A stretch of DNA of 64,000 nucleotides, taken from Zelopaecilomyces penicillatus. Lineage: Eukaryota > Ascomycota > Sordariomycetes > Hypocreales > Pseudodiploosporaceae. The notes under the pieces are model-generated. The model made no database searches and was not told where the DNA came from. It saw only the letters and a program-made list of their open reading frames with translations. Location: the NCBI GenBank assembly GCA_005765155.1, contig VCCP01000008.1:1116001-1180000 (forward strand), given 5' to 3'. Shown piece by piece: positions 33,121 through 44,086 of this stretch. Every line of letters starts with the position of its first letter. The stretch's first letter is position 1. Position numbers and translations under genes: made by a program.

Positions 33121-35474
33121 TGTTGTAGCAGGGGCCCAGGATATGCACGATGAGATGGTAAGACCACGGGCGAATGAGACAACGTGTGGGGGGGTTGCAT
33201 CGACAAAAACCGATAAGACTACGCGTAGGACCCAGCAAAGCGAAAGTAGGTAAAGGAAAGCTCTAGGTGGTGATAATGCGTCCGTGAAAGATCGTCGTAA
33301 CCACTCTGCCAGTTTGCGTGATGGTTTTCACGGAGGAAAGGATGCGATCTTGAGCCCTGAGCTTCGGATGCTCGGCATCTAGAAAGAAGGTCAAGTAACC
33401 CTCTATTCTATGCATGCACCGCCTTTTTGAAGAGGAGGAGGAGGGGGGAAGACCTTTACTTTTGGCTCATTTTTTGAAAAGCGCGCCACATGGTCTAGTA
33501 GAAGCGGTTATACACCAAAATATCTCTTTCTGCAGTAGCCTCCTCAGCAACAAGTCGAAAGGGAAAAGCTAATGCCGGAAAATCAATATAAATCTTGGTC
33601 TTGTTATTTGCCGAATGCTTTCACACTACCGTGGATTAGTGGGGGGAGCTGAGAACTAGTGATAGTGCGGCAGTTTGGCGGGGGACGTTGGCGTTATTAT
33701 GGCGTCCAGTACTTTGTCACTAGAAATCAGTCAGGTTGTTGCTATAATTGAATTGTATGGATGTCCCTACTGTTAGGTTTCGCTTAGATTGTGGGCGGTG
33801 TTGGTGATCAGGTGCGACGTTTCTTCTTGTACTGATAGGCAATTAATGTACCTAGTCGCGGCTGTGATGTCAGGGAAGCGAAAGTATTGGCTCCGCTAAT
33901 CACGTCGCAGATCTATATTACATCATGATTTATTCTTGATTGGCGTCGCATCTCGTCACTCACTACATTAATCAACTCACCGGACCTCAGTTCCCATTCG
34001 TCAATTAGATATTGTTGGCGTCTACAGCATTTACCCGGCAACTCGGGTTATGCAGAACGCCATGTACCAGTACTATTCTGACCCTGCGTTGCTGGGTCAT
34101 TGGTTGTACTTGATCTCGTCTTAGGCACCAAATACGTTTTAACAAGTACATTTCCAGCCATCATTTACATTGGCTTGACAACTTATATTGCCCCTGAATC
34201 ATGAACCCTGAGAACAGCTGATGTTTTCTCATCTGGCAGTTAAGATGCAACACGGAGTCCGCCACACTCTATTTGCCAAACACCATTTTGTAAGTACCAC
34301 TTAACCGCTTTGAGTACTATCTAGGTAGGTAGGTAGGTAATTCGTGTCACGTCCACTGGGTGAAAAGATCACAACCAGGATCAACCTGATAGACTAAAGA
34401 TCTAAATAAAATAAATCATACTCATTATTCCATTGTTTATAGCTATTATTAGCAATTTCTAGAAACAGCTAGCAATACCTAGCAATACCTAGCAATATCG
34501 ACTTAATACATCAAGGGCTGTCACTTTAGCGGCGTGTTGTTTTGGTCACCAGGTTGCTGCCACACAACTAGAAAAGGTTAGCAGAATGGGCACTAGGTGC
34601 GCGGGGGTCCTGACAGATTAACTGGGGGGGAATGCCGATCTTAAAATGTCAAACTTTATACATTTGTCGCTTTAAGGCTGACATTACGTCGCATTTCTCG
34701 TTGCATATCCTCCCGCAATTGAAAGATCATTTGCCAAAGCGGTGTTATCGCAGATACCGGGAGCTCTGTCTCCGGCATATGACCTCTCAATAGTTGGGAA
34801 AGCTACTCTGCTAGCATCGACTCTCTAGCCACACAGAACAAATGGCCTGGCAATATTTCAGATACGAATATTTCTCCTCAATGAAGCGACCCTAATCTTG
34901 GGTTGGATATTTTCAAAGTGTACATGTACTGCAGATGGCACTCGTCGATGCTGTGTATCGTGGAACCTCCACTAAATTATACAACCGCCAAGCTTTCAAG
35001 GTGGCGCCTTTCAAGCTTGTATCCCAGCTCTCTACCTTATTCTTGACTTTTTTATGTCAATTCTACCGAATTCACGAACTGGGGCTACGCTCACCTGAAC
35101 GTCATCTGACGCAACAACTGTCCGTTCATGATTCATCTGATTCTTGGTCTTGACACAACAAATAGTTTGGTGTGAACATGACAGTACAGATTGACAGGTT
35201 AAGTTTGCAGGACTTGATTGATGCTATATGATTGAAGGAGTCAATTAAATTCAAGGTCCGTCTTTCAGAAATGCATGTCCCGTCAGCAAAAGCCTGGTTT
35301 GCATGGTGAGAGATTGAGGCCAAAGTAAATGCCACAAGACAACAAATAGAGTTATAACTTATCAATCTCAGTTTCTGAACCCCTGCTGTAACCCTAAATA
35401 CTACAATTTGAACCAAACACATGACATTCCAACAACAACAACCTACAAGTTGTATGCACTCAACTCCCCCATAT
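33121..35474. other. Gene-poor spacer with decamer array R3
   Basis: 2.3 kb without a supportable gene. It contains a GGTAGGTAGGTAGGTAA microsatellite near 34324, decamer array R3 at 34451-34500 and a 72-codon ATG frame at 34935-35153 (+) with no domain. Composition drifts towards AT in the middle. Confidence 0.45.
34451..34500 (+). repeat. Decamer array R3 (AGCAATACCT unit)
   Basis: Five units in exact 10-bp phase: AGCAATTTCT, AGAAACAGCT, AGCAATACCT twice, AGCAATATCG. Same family and orientation as R1 and R6. Confidence 0.85.
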
Positions 35475-35894
35475 CTAGAAACAAATTCCACCAGAGAGGT
35501 ACTTGTATATCAGACATCCAGAACAGCCGAGAGGGTGACAATCAAAATCAGTAGTACAGATATGAGCAGCGCAGTTTCGCTTGGTCAGAATGTTGTCGTC
35601 TCGGGGCTTAGATTGGCCATCGATAGCAAGGGCATCTTTCGACTTGTCGGCTGGGACAGGCACATTGCTGACGAAAGTGCCATCAGCCGTCACGCGTTGC
35701 ACCTTTCCGTCCGCGGTAATCTCCAAGTGGTCTCTCTGAAAACAAGGCCTCTCTTATTAGTGACTGACGAAGATATGGGAAAGAGACAACAAGAGTAAAA
35801 CAAAACTCACCGGAGTATCAGCAGATGCAGGCAGGGCAAGGACTCCGTTGAAGGCAAGAGCCGAGAGAAAAAAGGTGGTCACGGAGAATTGCAT
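35475..35894 (-). CDS. Kex2-type precursor of a six-cysteine secreted peptide
   Basis: Small secreted protein of 114 residues. Exons 35894-35811 and 35735-35475, with a GTGAGT donor and TTTTCAG acceptor in phase 0. Layout: signal peptide (MQFSVTTFFLSALAFNGVLA), a cysteine-free acidic/neutral pro-region (about residues 29-79), a dibasic Lys80-Arg81 site fit for Kex2 cleavage, then a 33-residue C-terminal peptide with all six cysteines at 83, 88, 94, 99, 102 and 113 (spacing x4, x5, x4, x2, x10). The even cysteine count and compact size suggest three disulfides. The class is effector-like or defensin/knottin-like; no named family recognised. A nearer acceptor (CTAATAAG) would change the frame and is less likely. 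Confidence 0.78.
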
Positions 35895-38117
35895 TTTGAT
35901 AGTGCAGATTGGGTTGAGTTGAAGGATGAAGTCAGGCTCTGCAGAAAGATTGGACAGTTTGGTGAGATGCGAAGAGAGAGAGAAGTGATGAGCTGATGAA
36001 CTGATGAGTGAGAGGAAATTTTTTTCCAATTCTCAGTTGGAGATTGCACCTTTAAATAGAAAAACATCACACGGCTGGGTGATGCTTGTCCGTACACGAC
36101 ATTGGTTTCTCTACATAGATGCTGTGCTCCCAGACGGTTCTTTCCAGAGTATAGGGGGGGGGGGGGGCGATGTTTGTCTGTGAATCCCATGCATGACTCC
36201 TCCCTCCCGGCGATGCATTCCGGATGCATAAGCCGTAAACAGGCGGACATCGCATGGCACGGAGATGCACCGATGTCTTTGGGCTTATGCGTCCCGTTTG
36301 CAAGCCACCTTGGCGGCGAGTCAGTGACGCATTGTTAGTCTCTGAGCTGTTATTCCACGCTACAAGGAAATATCTTTAGAAGATGGCCTATTTTGGGGTA
36401 CAGCAGAAGAGACCTTGTTAGAAATAGACTCCTGGAGTAGTAGACACGCTCAAGGGTAGGATGTCTTCCGTATGTAAAGTCCCTGTGTGTGCATGGTGAG
36501 TTGTGTATTGGGCGATCAGTGGAGTTGTCCTCTGACGCTCGTTGTTCATATCAAGTTATAAAAGACAACTACTGTAAACTGTTTGATAAACAAGGCAAAA
36601 ACAAGACACTCACATAAACAGCATGTAAAAGAACAAACATTCATCCCATATCAGCCCAAGTGTGTGCTGTTTGGAGCATATCGGCGCTAGACCCTGCACT
36701 ACGACAAAAGGAAGCAGATCGCCGCCCCTGTCGATTGAACGGTCCCCCCCCTTTTCTAGCGCGGGCTGTCCCGGTGGTTGAGCCCACTCCCTTTATTTAG
36801 CGCCGATATCAGGTCGCGTATACCAAATCGGTGATTATTTGCGAAATAGGCCATGTACTATACCAGTCTGGTGTTTATTTTCGACGCAGGGTCTTGGAAC
36901 TGGTTCGCATGAGGGTGTTGGTCTGTTCGCCTTGATGCTACGCTGGTCTGTTCATTTCGGCCTGCTTGCTTGCTGTTTACTCGCTAAAGAGTCAAGTCAA
37001 GGCTAAGGACTATATTCCATCTTCGTATTCTGGCGATTCTATAAACTTGCAATCGATTCACTACCATGTGGCGAGACATAATACACCTCTGAGCCAGCAT
37101 CATCCCAGTAAACACACACGCTGGAATATTTCTAGATTACCTGCCTTGTATAGAACATAATCATGTCTCAAACCCTTGAGCGACCTATCAATCTTCAAGT
37201 TAACCCACAAGCCTCCAAGCGGTATATTACAGACCCCATTATGCCTTGTATATGGGGGAGGGCAGGCGGCAATCGGAAAGTTTTCAAAGCAGCGGCTCAT
37301 AATTCAGAGGCGATCTGCTGTCAAGGCCGCCTAAGCGCTACGACCGTGCCGGGTATAACAATGGAAAAGGAAGCGAAGGAGCACAAGTAAATGCTTCTAA
37401 TGACTCGCAGCCAAGCCTTTGAGATGAATTGCATTGCTCTAAATGATGGCCGATCTGCACCGCGCTGAGTTTAGCTCTCTTTTCAGCTTGCGGGCAGGGA
37501 TTTTTTTATTTTTATTTTTATTCTTTTACTCTTGTCTTTGTGACCCGAGTCAGTTTCGAGGCTGATAAAAAAGTCAACGCAAAAGTACCTCTCTCTCTCT
37601 AGCTTCATGAGAATCATTCCATGACTGTCGAGGGGCTTAATATAGCCAGCCATGCTTAGAAAAATAAATGAGATGGAGTAATCACAGTTTGTCAAGCTGC
37701 AAAGTAGTCTAAATGCAATGCATTTCGTCCTGTGAGTTGGAAACTCCATTTACGAGTCATGGCATAATACCTGTCAAATGCATGGGCCGATCAGCTTGGT
37801 GAAATCTTGCGCTTCGCATTCTGTAGGGGGCGAAGGCTCCTCGACCACCACATCAGGACATATATTTCGGGCAGATACAAAAGATTTTGGGTAGTGACCC
37901 AGGGGCTTACGGCGCAAGGGTTGGACTTTTATTCGTCTGCGATGACTCTAGGATAGAATCCTCAGACATAAAAAGACAATCACTCCCCGCTCGTAGTTTA
38001 AAAAGTCAGAGCATCACCATTACTCCCTCAAAACTCGCACAACTCACAACCAATCACCCTTTTCTTTATCAATTCCACCCCCTCAAAAGAGAACAAGACT
38101 CTTCCACCTCCTCCAAA
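35895..38117. other. Divergent spacer between two small secreted-protein genes
   Basis: 2.2 kb between the six-Cys peptide gene (-) and the secreted protein at 38118 (+). A TATTTAAA element lies at 36051-36058, a run of 14 G at 36154-36167, and a T-rich TTTTTATTTTTA tract near 37500. A 75-codon ATG frame at 37163-37390 (+) has no domain support. Nothing else seen. Confidence 0.5.
36051..36058 (-). promoter_or_regulatory. TATA-like element of the six-Cys peptide gene
   Basis: TATTTAAA on the minus strand about 160 bp upstream of the ATG at 35894. Motif and distance only. Confidence 0.35.
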
Positions 38118-38603
38118 ATGCAGCTCTCCAACCTCATCTCTCTCTTCGCCCTTACCGGCTATGCCGCTGCTGCATGCTACGAGACAGGCTTCTCCTTTGT
38201 TGAAAAGGCCAAAGTCGCTGCTGCCGCTCGCGCGGCGTGCAACGACCCTCTTTCTGGCGACTACGGCGGCCAGAGCACTTGGAACGGACAGAGAACTGCT
38301 TGTATCAGCACCAGCAACGGCAAGGTGGATTTTGTGGTTAGCCATGTCAAGGGAGGCGAGAGATACCTTGGGCCGAATGAGTGCTTTGACGGGCTGAACA
38401 AGGAGATTCAGAACTGTGCTAGAGGTGGCGCAACTACCTATACCAACTGGGGTTACAAGTGAGTTGATCTTTGATTTTGTTTCTTTTCTTGGTCGTGATC
38501 AAGTTAATCAAGTTAATCAACTTGGTTTGTGTGTATAAACTATGGTATACTGACGCTTCACTTCTTTAATAGGGTCGACCCCAACCAGGGCACATGCACC
38601 TAA
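38118..38603 (+). CDS. Small secreted six-cysteine protein
   Basis: Secreted protein of 123 residues. Exons 38118-38458 and 38573-38603; the second exon encodes only the last nine residues (VDPNQGTCT) but carries the sixth cysteine. Signal peptide MQLSNLISLFALTGYAAAA, cut just before Cys20. Cysteines at 20, 41, 62, 89, 100 and 122 could form three disulfides. The order (FVEKAKVAAAARAACN, NECFDGLNKEIQNCARGG, WGYKVDPNQGTC) is a pattern I have seen in many fungal small secreted proteins, some annotated as glycan-binding (Y3-like); that link is weak. Possible effector or surface lectin. Confidence 0.75.
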
Positions 38604-38980
38604 AATGGACGTTATTCTGACAAAAGCGGCCGCTTTGTGAATTGAGAACATGAGTCTCCAACATCGCAGCTGCCTTTGATCTCCTCTTGCTATGGTACCT
38701 TTTTTGTTGTTGTGTCATTTTGAGGTCATACACATGTCATTTCGTCTCACTAGGATAAAGAGCTGGAAACAACGCAACAGTTTACTTTTGGTTGCAATTT
38801 CTCGCGGCTCAGTTTTCAATGTCTCATCTAGTTTTGTACAATAAAACTTGTTGCAAAAGCTTCACTGGCTGTATTGAAAATTTCCATGAAGATTAACTAC
38901 CATTACACAGTAGGCTCATCTCTAATTGTAGTCTAACCAACCAAATCTAGTACATGGAAAACATTAATCTTGGCCCCCCC

Positions 38981-40186
38981 TCAATCACTAGCTGACTCGT
39001 CAGCTTTCTCCTGCCGGCAATCCTGCATGCAAATTCGAAGCATAACGGACGTTTCAAAAGTCGGTTGGTTCGCACAGACATCCTGTACTAATGGGTGGTC
39101 CATGTTGAGATTGCGCCGATACATTTCAACATCCGACAGCGATGCAAGATCGTTGCTGGCGATGGGGGAATGAAAAAGAGGGACGTTTTCATCATCAACC
39201 ACCAGGTTGTCGACCTCATCGAGTCCCCACCGCATGATGTCATGCCGAACCGAAAGGGCTGTCATGGCCAATTTGAACTCTTCCGTCCAGGATGCCATGC
39301 GTTCCTGAAACTCGTCCGAAAGGAGGTAGCGAAAGGTCTCGACGGTGAGTGCGTGTTCCTCTAGGTCTGCCGTCATTGTTTCCCAAAAAGAATATAATAC
39401 ACTCAGCAACTCCAGATTTTGGGTGTCGAATTGGAAAACGACCATGTCTCTTGAAACACCAGCCTGCGCCAGAGCTTTCTTGTCCAAATCCAAAGTGACT
39501 GAAGCGACCACAATCTTGCAGTTATCAAATGCATATTTTTCGTGTTCGTGGGTGTTGTGTTCATCCATTTCCTTGTTGCCATACCAGAACGGCATTGGCC
39601 AAGTCGACATGTCTGGATTCCTTGTCACTCCTGGCGTTTTGGTGAATGGGTAGAGCGGGTACGCCATCAACGAACCAACCATGTTGGAATTGCTAAGCAT
39701 GTCGGCCATCACCTTGTTTTTCGCTTCATTATGCTCTGTGCTTAGGTCAATGGCTCCGTTGACGGACCAATTCATGTGAAGATAGCCAAATTCCTTGGCG
39801 ACCCAAAGCTGGCCTAGTCGCCTAGAGCTCTGTAGCAAGCCATCTTGAACCTGCAGTCTGGTGAAGCAAACCAGCGCAACCTCCCGAGACTCGTGGCAAA
39901 CTGTGAGAAGAGCTGGTTGGGGGATGTGGGTGTGCAAAGCCCGACAGCCGGCGTTGACAATGAGGGTGTCTGACCGTTCCTCGCCTTCGGATAGGCCAAT
40001 GTTGTTTTCGTCGAGCGGGCTGTCGATCTCGACTACATAGTTGGCTCTGCAGGTTTCCCTCCAGATTTGAAGTCGGGGTTCCACTGGTAGAAATGGGAAC
40101 TGGTGGAATGGCTCTGTGAGGCCCTCTATATCATCTGGGATTATAAATTCGTCTGCTGAGTTGGGTATGTCTGGCGTGTCGGACAT
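38981..40186 (-). CDS. 2EXR domain-containing protein
   Basis: Intracellular protein of 401 residues, single exon, start ATG at 40186 (MSDTPDIPNSADEF). The 2EXR signature, common and greatly expanded in Pezizomycotina, is clear: FHQFPFLPVEPRLQIWRETC, then PALLTVCHESREVAL. The rest is mixed helical with no further domain I can name. The function of the family is unknown. No signal peptide or TM segment. Confidence 0.82.
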   Translation of the reverse strand: MSDTPDIPNSADEFIIPDDIEGLTEPFHQFPFLPVEPRLQIWRETCRANYVVEIDSPLDENNIGLSEGEERSDTLIVNAGCRALHTHIPQPALLTVCHESREVALVCFTRLQVQDGLLQSSRRLGQLWVAKEFGYLHMNWSVNGAIDLSTEHNEAKNKVMADMLSNSNMVGSLMAYPLYPFTKTPGVTRNPDMSTWPMPFWYGNKEMDEHNTHEHEKYAFDNCKIVVASVTLDLDKKALAQAGVSRDMVVFQFDTQNLELLSVLYSFWETMTADLEEHALTVETFRYLLSDEFQERMASWTEEFKLAMTALSVRHDIMRWGLDEVDNLVVDDENVPLFHSPIASNDLASLSDVEMYRRNLNMDHPLVQDVCANQPTFETSVMLRICMQDCRQEKADESASD

Positions 40187-40551
40187 GATGGCGCCGTGAG
40201 TTGTCTGTGGTTGGGTGGCGGATGTATTCTCAGATCTGAATTGTCTTCTGGCAATGCAAAAGAGAAACAATTTACCAAGTCCGTATTTTTGCGATTTAAT
40301 TTAGCATATTACAATACCAATGTGTGTGTTCGTGGCATCTGGCAGGCAGTTGTCAACTGTTTCGCCTGGTCCTTTGCCCTGGCAGCTGTACGCATGTCAA
40401 TGTAACAACCTCGGACACATTTCCCCTCTCTCTTCTTTTCCTTCTCCTACAACGCCACCATTTTCTTCAGCGGTCAGTATGCCCTTTTTCTGTTGCGGTC
40501 CTGTGATACGTGGAGATGCTAATATGTGCCATCGTTTACAGAACTCTCAAT

Positions 40552-40991
40552 ATGGCTGGTGTAAAAAAGAACAGCAGCAACAACAGCAGCAGCAGCAACA
40601 GCAGAAACAACAACAACCGCCCCCCCGTAAGTAGTTTACCATGTTATTACAACCATCATCACTTCTTCTCTAAGTTTTCAGTGTCACTGCACATGAAATC
40701 ATCGATGGCAAATACTGACCTGGCGTCCAGAACCGTCCCATCCCTCCCCGTGCTCTTTACGAGTTGGCCGATGAGATTCGGCGCCGCCAGCAGCTGGTCT
40801 GCTACAATGTATGTCGACGTTTTCAATTCACTCCAGTGTCATGGTTTGAGGTTCCCTGCTAATATCTATGCTTTGGGCAGTGCGACCGTCAAGGCCACAA
40901 GGCAAGGGACTGCCCCCTCCCTTTTGGGTTTAAGCCCAAGCAACCCGTTCCCGCCGCCGCCAAGCCGCCTGTTGCCCCAAAAGGGGCTTGA
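40552..40991 (+). CDS. Zinc-knuckle (CCHC) mini-protein, unit A
   Basis: Tiny predicted nucleic-acid-binding protein of 87 residues. Exons 40552-40626, 40731-40808 and 40881-40991, all joined in phase 0. Exon 1 is Ser/Asn low complexity from CAG/AAC-rich repeats. Exon 2 ends in Cys49-Tyr-Asn51 and exon 3 starts with Cys52, so the intron cuts exactly inside the zinc knuckle CYNCDRQGHKARDC (C-x2-C-x4-H-x4-C). The tail is Pro/Lys/Ala-rich. An intron in the 5' UTR is likely (GTCAGT at 40473 to TTTACAG at 40541). It is one of four related units at 40.5, 41.6, 45.2 and 45.6 kb, with shared leader (CTCCTACAAC, GGTCAGTATGC) and intron ends (AAATACTGACCTGGCGTCCAG). Not a retroviral gag: no capsid. Confidence 0.75.
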
Positions 40992-41583
40992 AAAGCTCCA
41001 GTGATGGATGGATGGACGGATGAAGGGGCTACGGCCCATTATAATAATCTCCATATTTTGCTATATATAATTGAGCTACCGTTACTCGGCGTTGTTTGAA
41101 CACATACAACTTGCTTCCCCCAACTGAAACTGTCTGAATGGACCCCCGCCTTAATTTGCTACTTTGTTGCTCAACGCTTTCTGTGTGTAAAAACGTTACC
41201 CAGCTTTCCACTGATTAGATTGCATCAACAACCATCCACCTGTAAAGAAACTCTGGTTGCTCTGAATCAAAAGTGAGCCATTCCTGAACCCGGACAGTAT
41301 CACTTTTGAAAGGCCGAGGGTTGATGAGTCATCAGAGACCCCACCTAAGTACCTACCACATAGAAAAGAGCAACACTCTCTTTCCCTCTCCTCTTTCTCT
41401 TCTCCTGCAACACAACCGTCGTCTTTCAATGGCCAGTTTGCATTTTTGATGCTGTACCTTTTTCTCCTCCCGTTTTTCTTCCCCTACAACGTTGCCAACC
41501 ACCTCGCCATGTCAGTATGCCCTTTTGCTTTTATGATGCTATGATGGATGAAAATATTAATTATTATTCCTATAGATATAAAA

Positions 41584-42218
41584 ATGGCAAGCCACTATCA
41601 TGGCAACCGCGGCGGCAGCCGCAGCAGCAGCAGCAACAACAACAACAGCAACAGCAGCAACATGGCTCCTCCCCGCCCCGCCCACCCTGTAAGTAGCTCG
41701 CAATATTCTCACCACCCTGATACTTCTTCTTTAAGCCATCCCCAGCCCTTTGGAATGAGTAATAGAAAATGCTGATATAGTATCTAGACAGTCCAGTCGT
41801 CGTTGGACGTGATGGGCTGCATGGAGAGAATTCTCCGTGTGGCCCATCACGGTGCCGGCCCAATACGGTCGGATGCCAAATGCTACAATGTACGTTTATG
41901 TTTTAACCAATCCTAGTCATTTGAAGCTTCCTGCTAATATGGTTTGGGTAATGTGGCAAACGGGGCCATGAGGTCAGGGACTGTTGGAGCCTGACGCCCC
42001 TGTGCCCTACCTGGGGCATGAGAAAAGTTTGGGATGGAAAGAAAGGAAGAGGGGGATTCGGGAATTTTTATAATTTTACTACTTTTACTGGGGAGCTGCG
42101 GTTACTCGGTGTTGCATTGCTCTTCGCACATTATATATTTTGCTATTCGCATATTCCTCTTAGCGCCACGCTCCTGCAACCAAGTACTGTGCATGATGCT
42201 GGATCTTTTATTACGTGA
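41584..42218 (+). pseudogene. Zinc-knuckle mini-gene, unit B, with broken splice acceptor
   Basis: Second copy of the zinc-knuckle family. Exon 1 41584-41688 (MASHYHGNRGGSRSSSSNNN then a Pro-rich end), intron to a TCCAG acceptor, exon 2 41797-41889 ending in CYN, then a GTACGT donor. The expected exon 3 starts at TGTGGC near 41953 (CGKRGHEVRDCW, a full second half of the knuckle), but the acceptor that reads GGGCAG in unit A is GGGTAA here. With no AG at that place the knuckle cannot be joined normally. The downstream frame stays open to 42218. Either a pseudogene or a copy spliced some other way. Confidence 0.6.
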
Positions 42219-42246
42219 AAGTTGTCAAGTTGAACTTAAGAGTGTT

Positions 42247-42304
42247 GGCAATCACTGGCAATTGCTAGTGATTGCTAGTAATTGCTGGCTATTGCTGGTT
42301 TCTA
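42247..42304 (-). repeat. Decamer array R4 (reverse orientation)
   Basis: Five to six 10-bp units, ATCACTGGCA, ATTGCTAGTG, ATTGCTAGTA, ATTGCTGGCT, ATTGCTGGTT, in exact phase; the minus strand matches the R3 unit AGCAAT. It lies between zinc-knuckle unit B and the 3' end of HNH paralogue 2. Confidence 0.85.
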
Positions 42305-42480
42305 TTGAACTTCCATGTAAATGCTTCACCATCATAATACATCTATGGTCCATAGACTTCTCCACCGTTTATACAAGAATTCGGTGTCGCTTTCATCAGT
42401 GTATCCTCCGCCAACGATCCATGATACTGTCATAATATAGCCGATGAGGGTGTTACCATTGGAAATATCAGTAGTTCGTC

Positions 42481-43564
42481 CTATGGAAGACTGAGCACCC
42501 AAGCCTTCGTCCTGTCCTCTGCTGCCTGCCGGTAGTCGAAGTCATCATCGTCGTCATCAGGCAGAAGAAGCCGTGAAGTTGCTGCCGCACCAGACATGGC
42601 GGCAATTCTCGCCATAGCCCATCGCAGATCAAACATAAGTCGCATATTGTCAGCATGGGCAGCCTCAACCTTGACGTAGAAAATTTGATCCGCGACTTCA
42701 GGGCACATCGGGACACCGCTATACATCTTGTGGATGGCATCCTTGTCGATACCAAGCTGTTTTGACGAGTCATCCTGATGATGTCTGTGTATCCAGTGGA
42801 GCTGTAGCGTTAATTCTTTCATCTTGGGGTCATTTGTTATTCTAATCCCAATGCATTTCAGCCCAAGCATTGATCTTGCCCACCATTTGTGCAGATCAGG
42901 GGCCAGACTGATCATGTTCCAAGATTTATCAGAACTTGACGTCCATCCAAGACAAAGGTCTAGAAACTGACAGAATGGATCAACCCCAATAATATACTTA
43001 ATAAGATTACTGTGCCTAGTGAGCTCATTTCGATTCTTCTGGGTTTTATTAATCGCACAAGGCAAGATGTGGCACACATCTGGGTTTGGTGTGCCCAGCA
43101 CTACACATCTCTGCCCATCTCTTTGAAAAGCCTAAAAATCTGTTGTTAGAATGTCTGATAATATTTAGATAGGTATTGTAAAAGAGTAGGCTTACAAGAT
43201 TCCTTTGCGTCGTGTTTCGACTATCACTTTTCTCGTTTGGAAGTGGTGAACCTTTATTGACTTTTGACATGGCTGATCTCAATGAAGCCACACACATCAT
43301 CTTTGTCAACCTTTTCGCACTATTTTTCAACTCGTCTAATTCATTTTAGCCAATGTCCTCATTTCTTTCCAGCTTTTCAAGTTGGGTCAAGGACATCTCC
43401 ATGAATGCTACTATTAAAATTCTGGCAAAACTGGGAGTTGCAACCTCCTCAGATTCTGCACATCGGTCATAAATCGTTTTCATTGCATCCAATCGACGCT
43501 CCAACTCATCGATTGGCATGAGAATGCCGACAGGAGCAGGAGGGGAGTCATTCATTGCAACCAT
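42481..43564 (-). pseudogene. HNH domain protein, paralogue 2, interrupted by a stop codon
   Basis: Relative of the HNH genes at 22596 and 46514. The 5' exon runs 43564-43196 and the HNH exon 43131-42481, with a GTAAGC..TTTTTAG intron. The N-terminal domain (MPIDELERRLDAMKTIYDRC, LTQLEKLERNEDIG) meets TAA at 43346-43348 but continues in frame as NELDELKNSAKRLTKMM into SAMSKVNKGSPLP, so the break is one nonsense codon. The intron that separates exons 1 and 2 in both paralogues is missing. The HNH part is intact: AFQRDGQRCVVLGT, VCHILP, WNMISLAPDLHKWW, acidic tail LLLPDDDDDDFDYRQ. A shorter protein from a downstream start could still be made. Confidence 0.7.
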
Positions 43565-43682
43565 ATTGTTGGACAGTGTCGACTGTGCTGTAGAGTGATT
43601 GTCGCAAATTAAATAAATTGTAAATGGGTTGGGAAGAAATCGGAGGTTATTTATTCTGTACTCGGCAAAACCTAGACACCCG

Positions 43683-44060
43683 TCAAAGCTTTAACAAAGA
43701 AGCCAGCAGCAAATCAAAAATTAAGAGTTTGGCTGCATACGCCCCATCGACCACTCCCCAAATACGCTGACGATATTTTAACTTCGGTGCCTTGAATGAA
43801 TAAGCAACAGGTCCAAAAAAAAAGTTCTGTTGTTGGAAAACTGTCCAAGTACTCGAGTAGTTCCCTTTCAAGACCCAAGAAGAGTTGCAGTCGGCCGTGG
43901 AAAAGTAAAGACCATTGCATCCGTCAAGGTCCATTCCTTTGCTGTCGATACAGTCACATACTGAAATAACGGACGGAAATTGGAGTACACAATCACGGTC
44001 AAACAGTGCCAAAAAATGTGTCTTTTTTTTTTCTGACCCAGAGGGTCGGGATGTTGCCAT
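43683..44060 (-). CDS. Low-confidence hypothetical ORF
   Basis: ATG-started open frame of 125 codons (MATSRPSGSEKKKTHFLALF to LLIFDLLLASLLKL) with a Trp- and aromatic-rich middle (NSSWVLKGNYSSTWTVFQQQ). No domain recognised and no clear splice context. The start sits next to a run of 21 G at 44066-44086, an unusual promoter position. It may be chance. Confidence 0.2.
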   Translation of the reverse strand: MATSRPSGSEKKKTHFLALFDRDCVLQFPSVISVCDCIDSKGMDLDGCNGLYFSTADCNSSWVLKGNYSSTWTVFQQQNFFFGPVAYSFKAPKLKYRQRIWGVVDGAYAAKLLIFDLLLASLLKL

Positions 44061-44065
44061 ATATA

Positions 44066-44086
44066 GGGGGGGGGGGGGGGGGGGGG
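44066..44086. repeat. Run of 21 G residues
   Basis: Uninterrupted poly-G on the + strand. It is probably length-variable and hard to sequence; other long runs are at 36154-36167 (14 G), 45259-45271 (13 C, coding in zinc-knuckle unit C1) and 61643-61660 (18 G). Confidence 0.9.
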
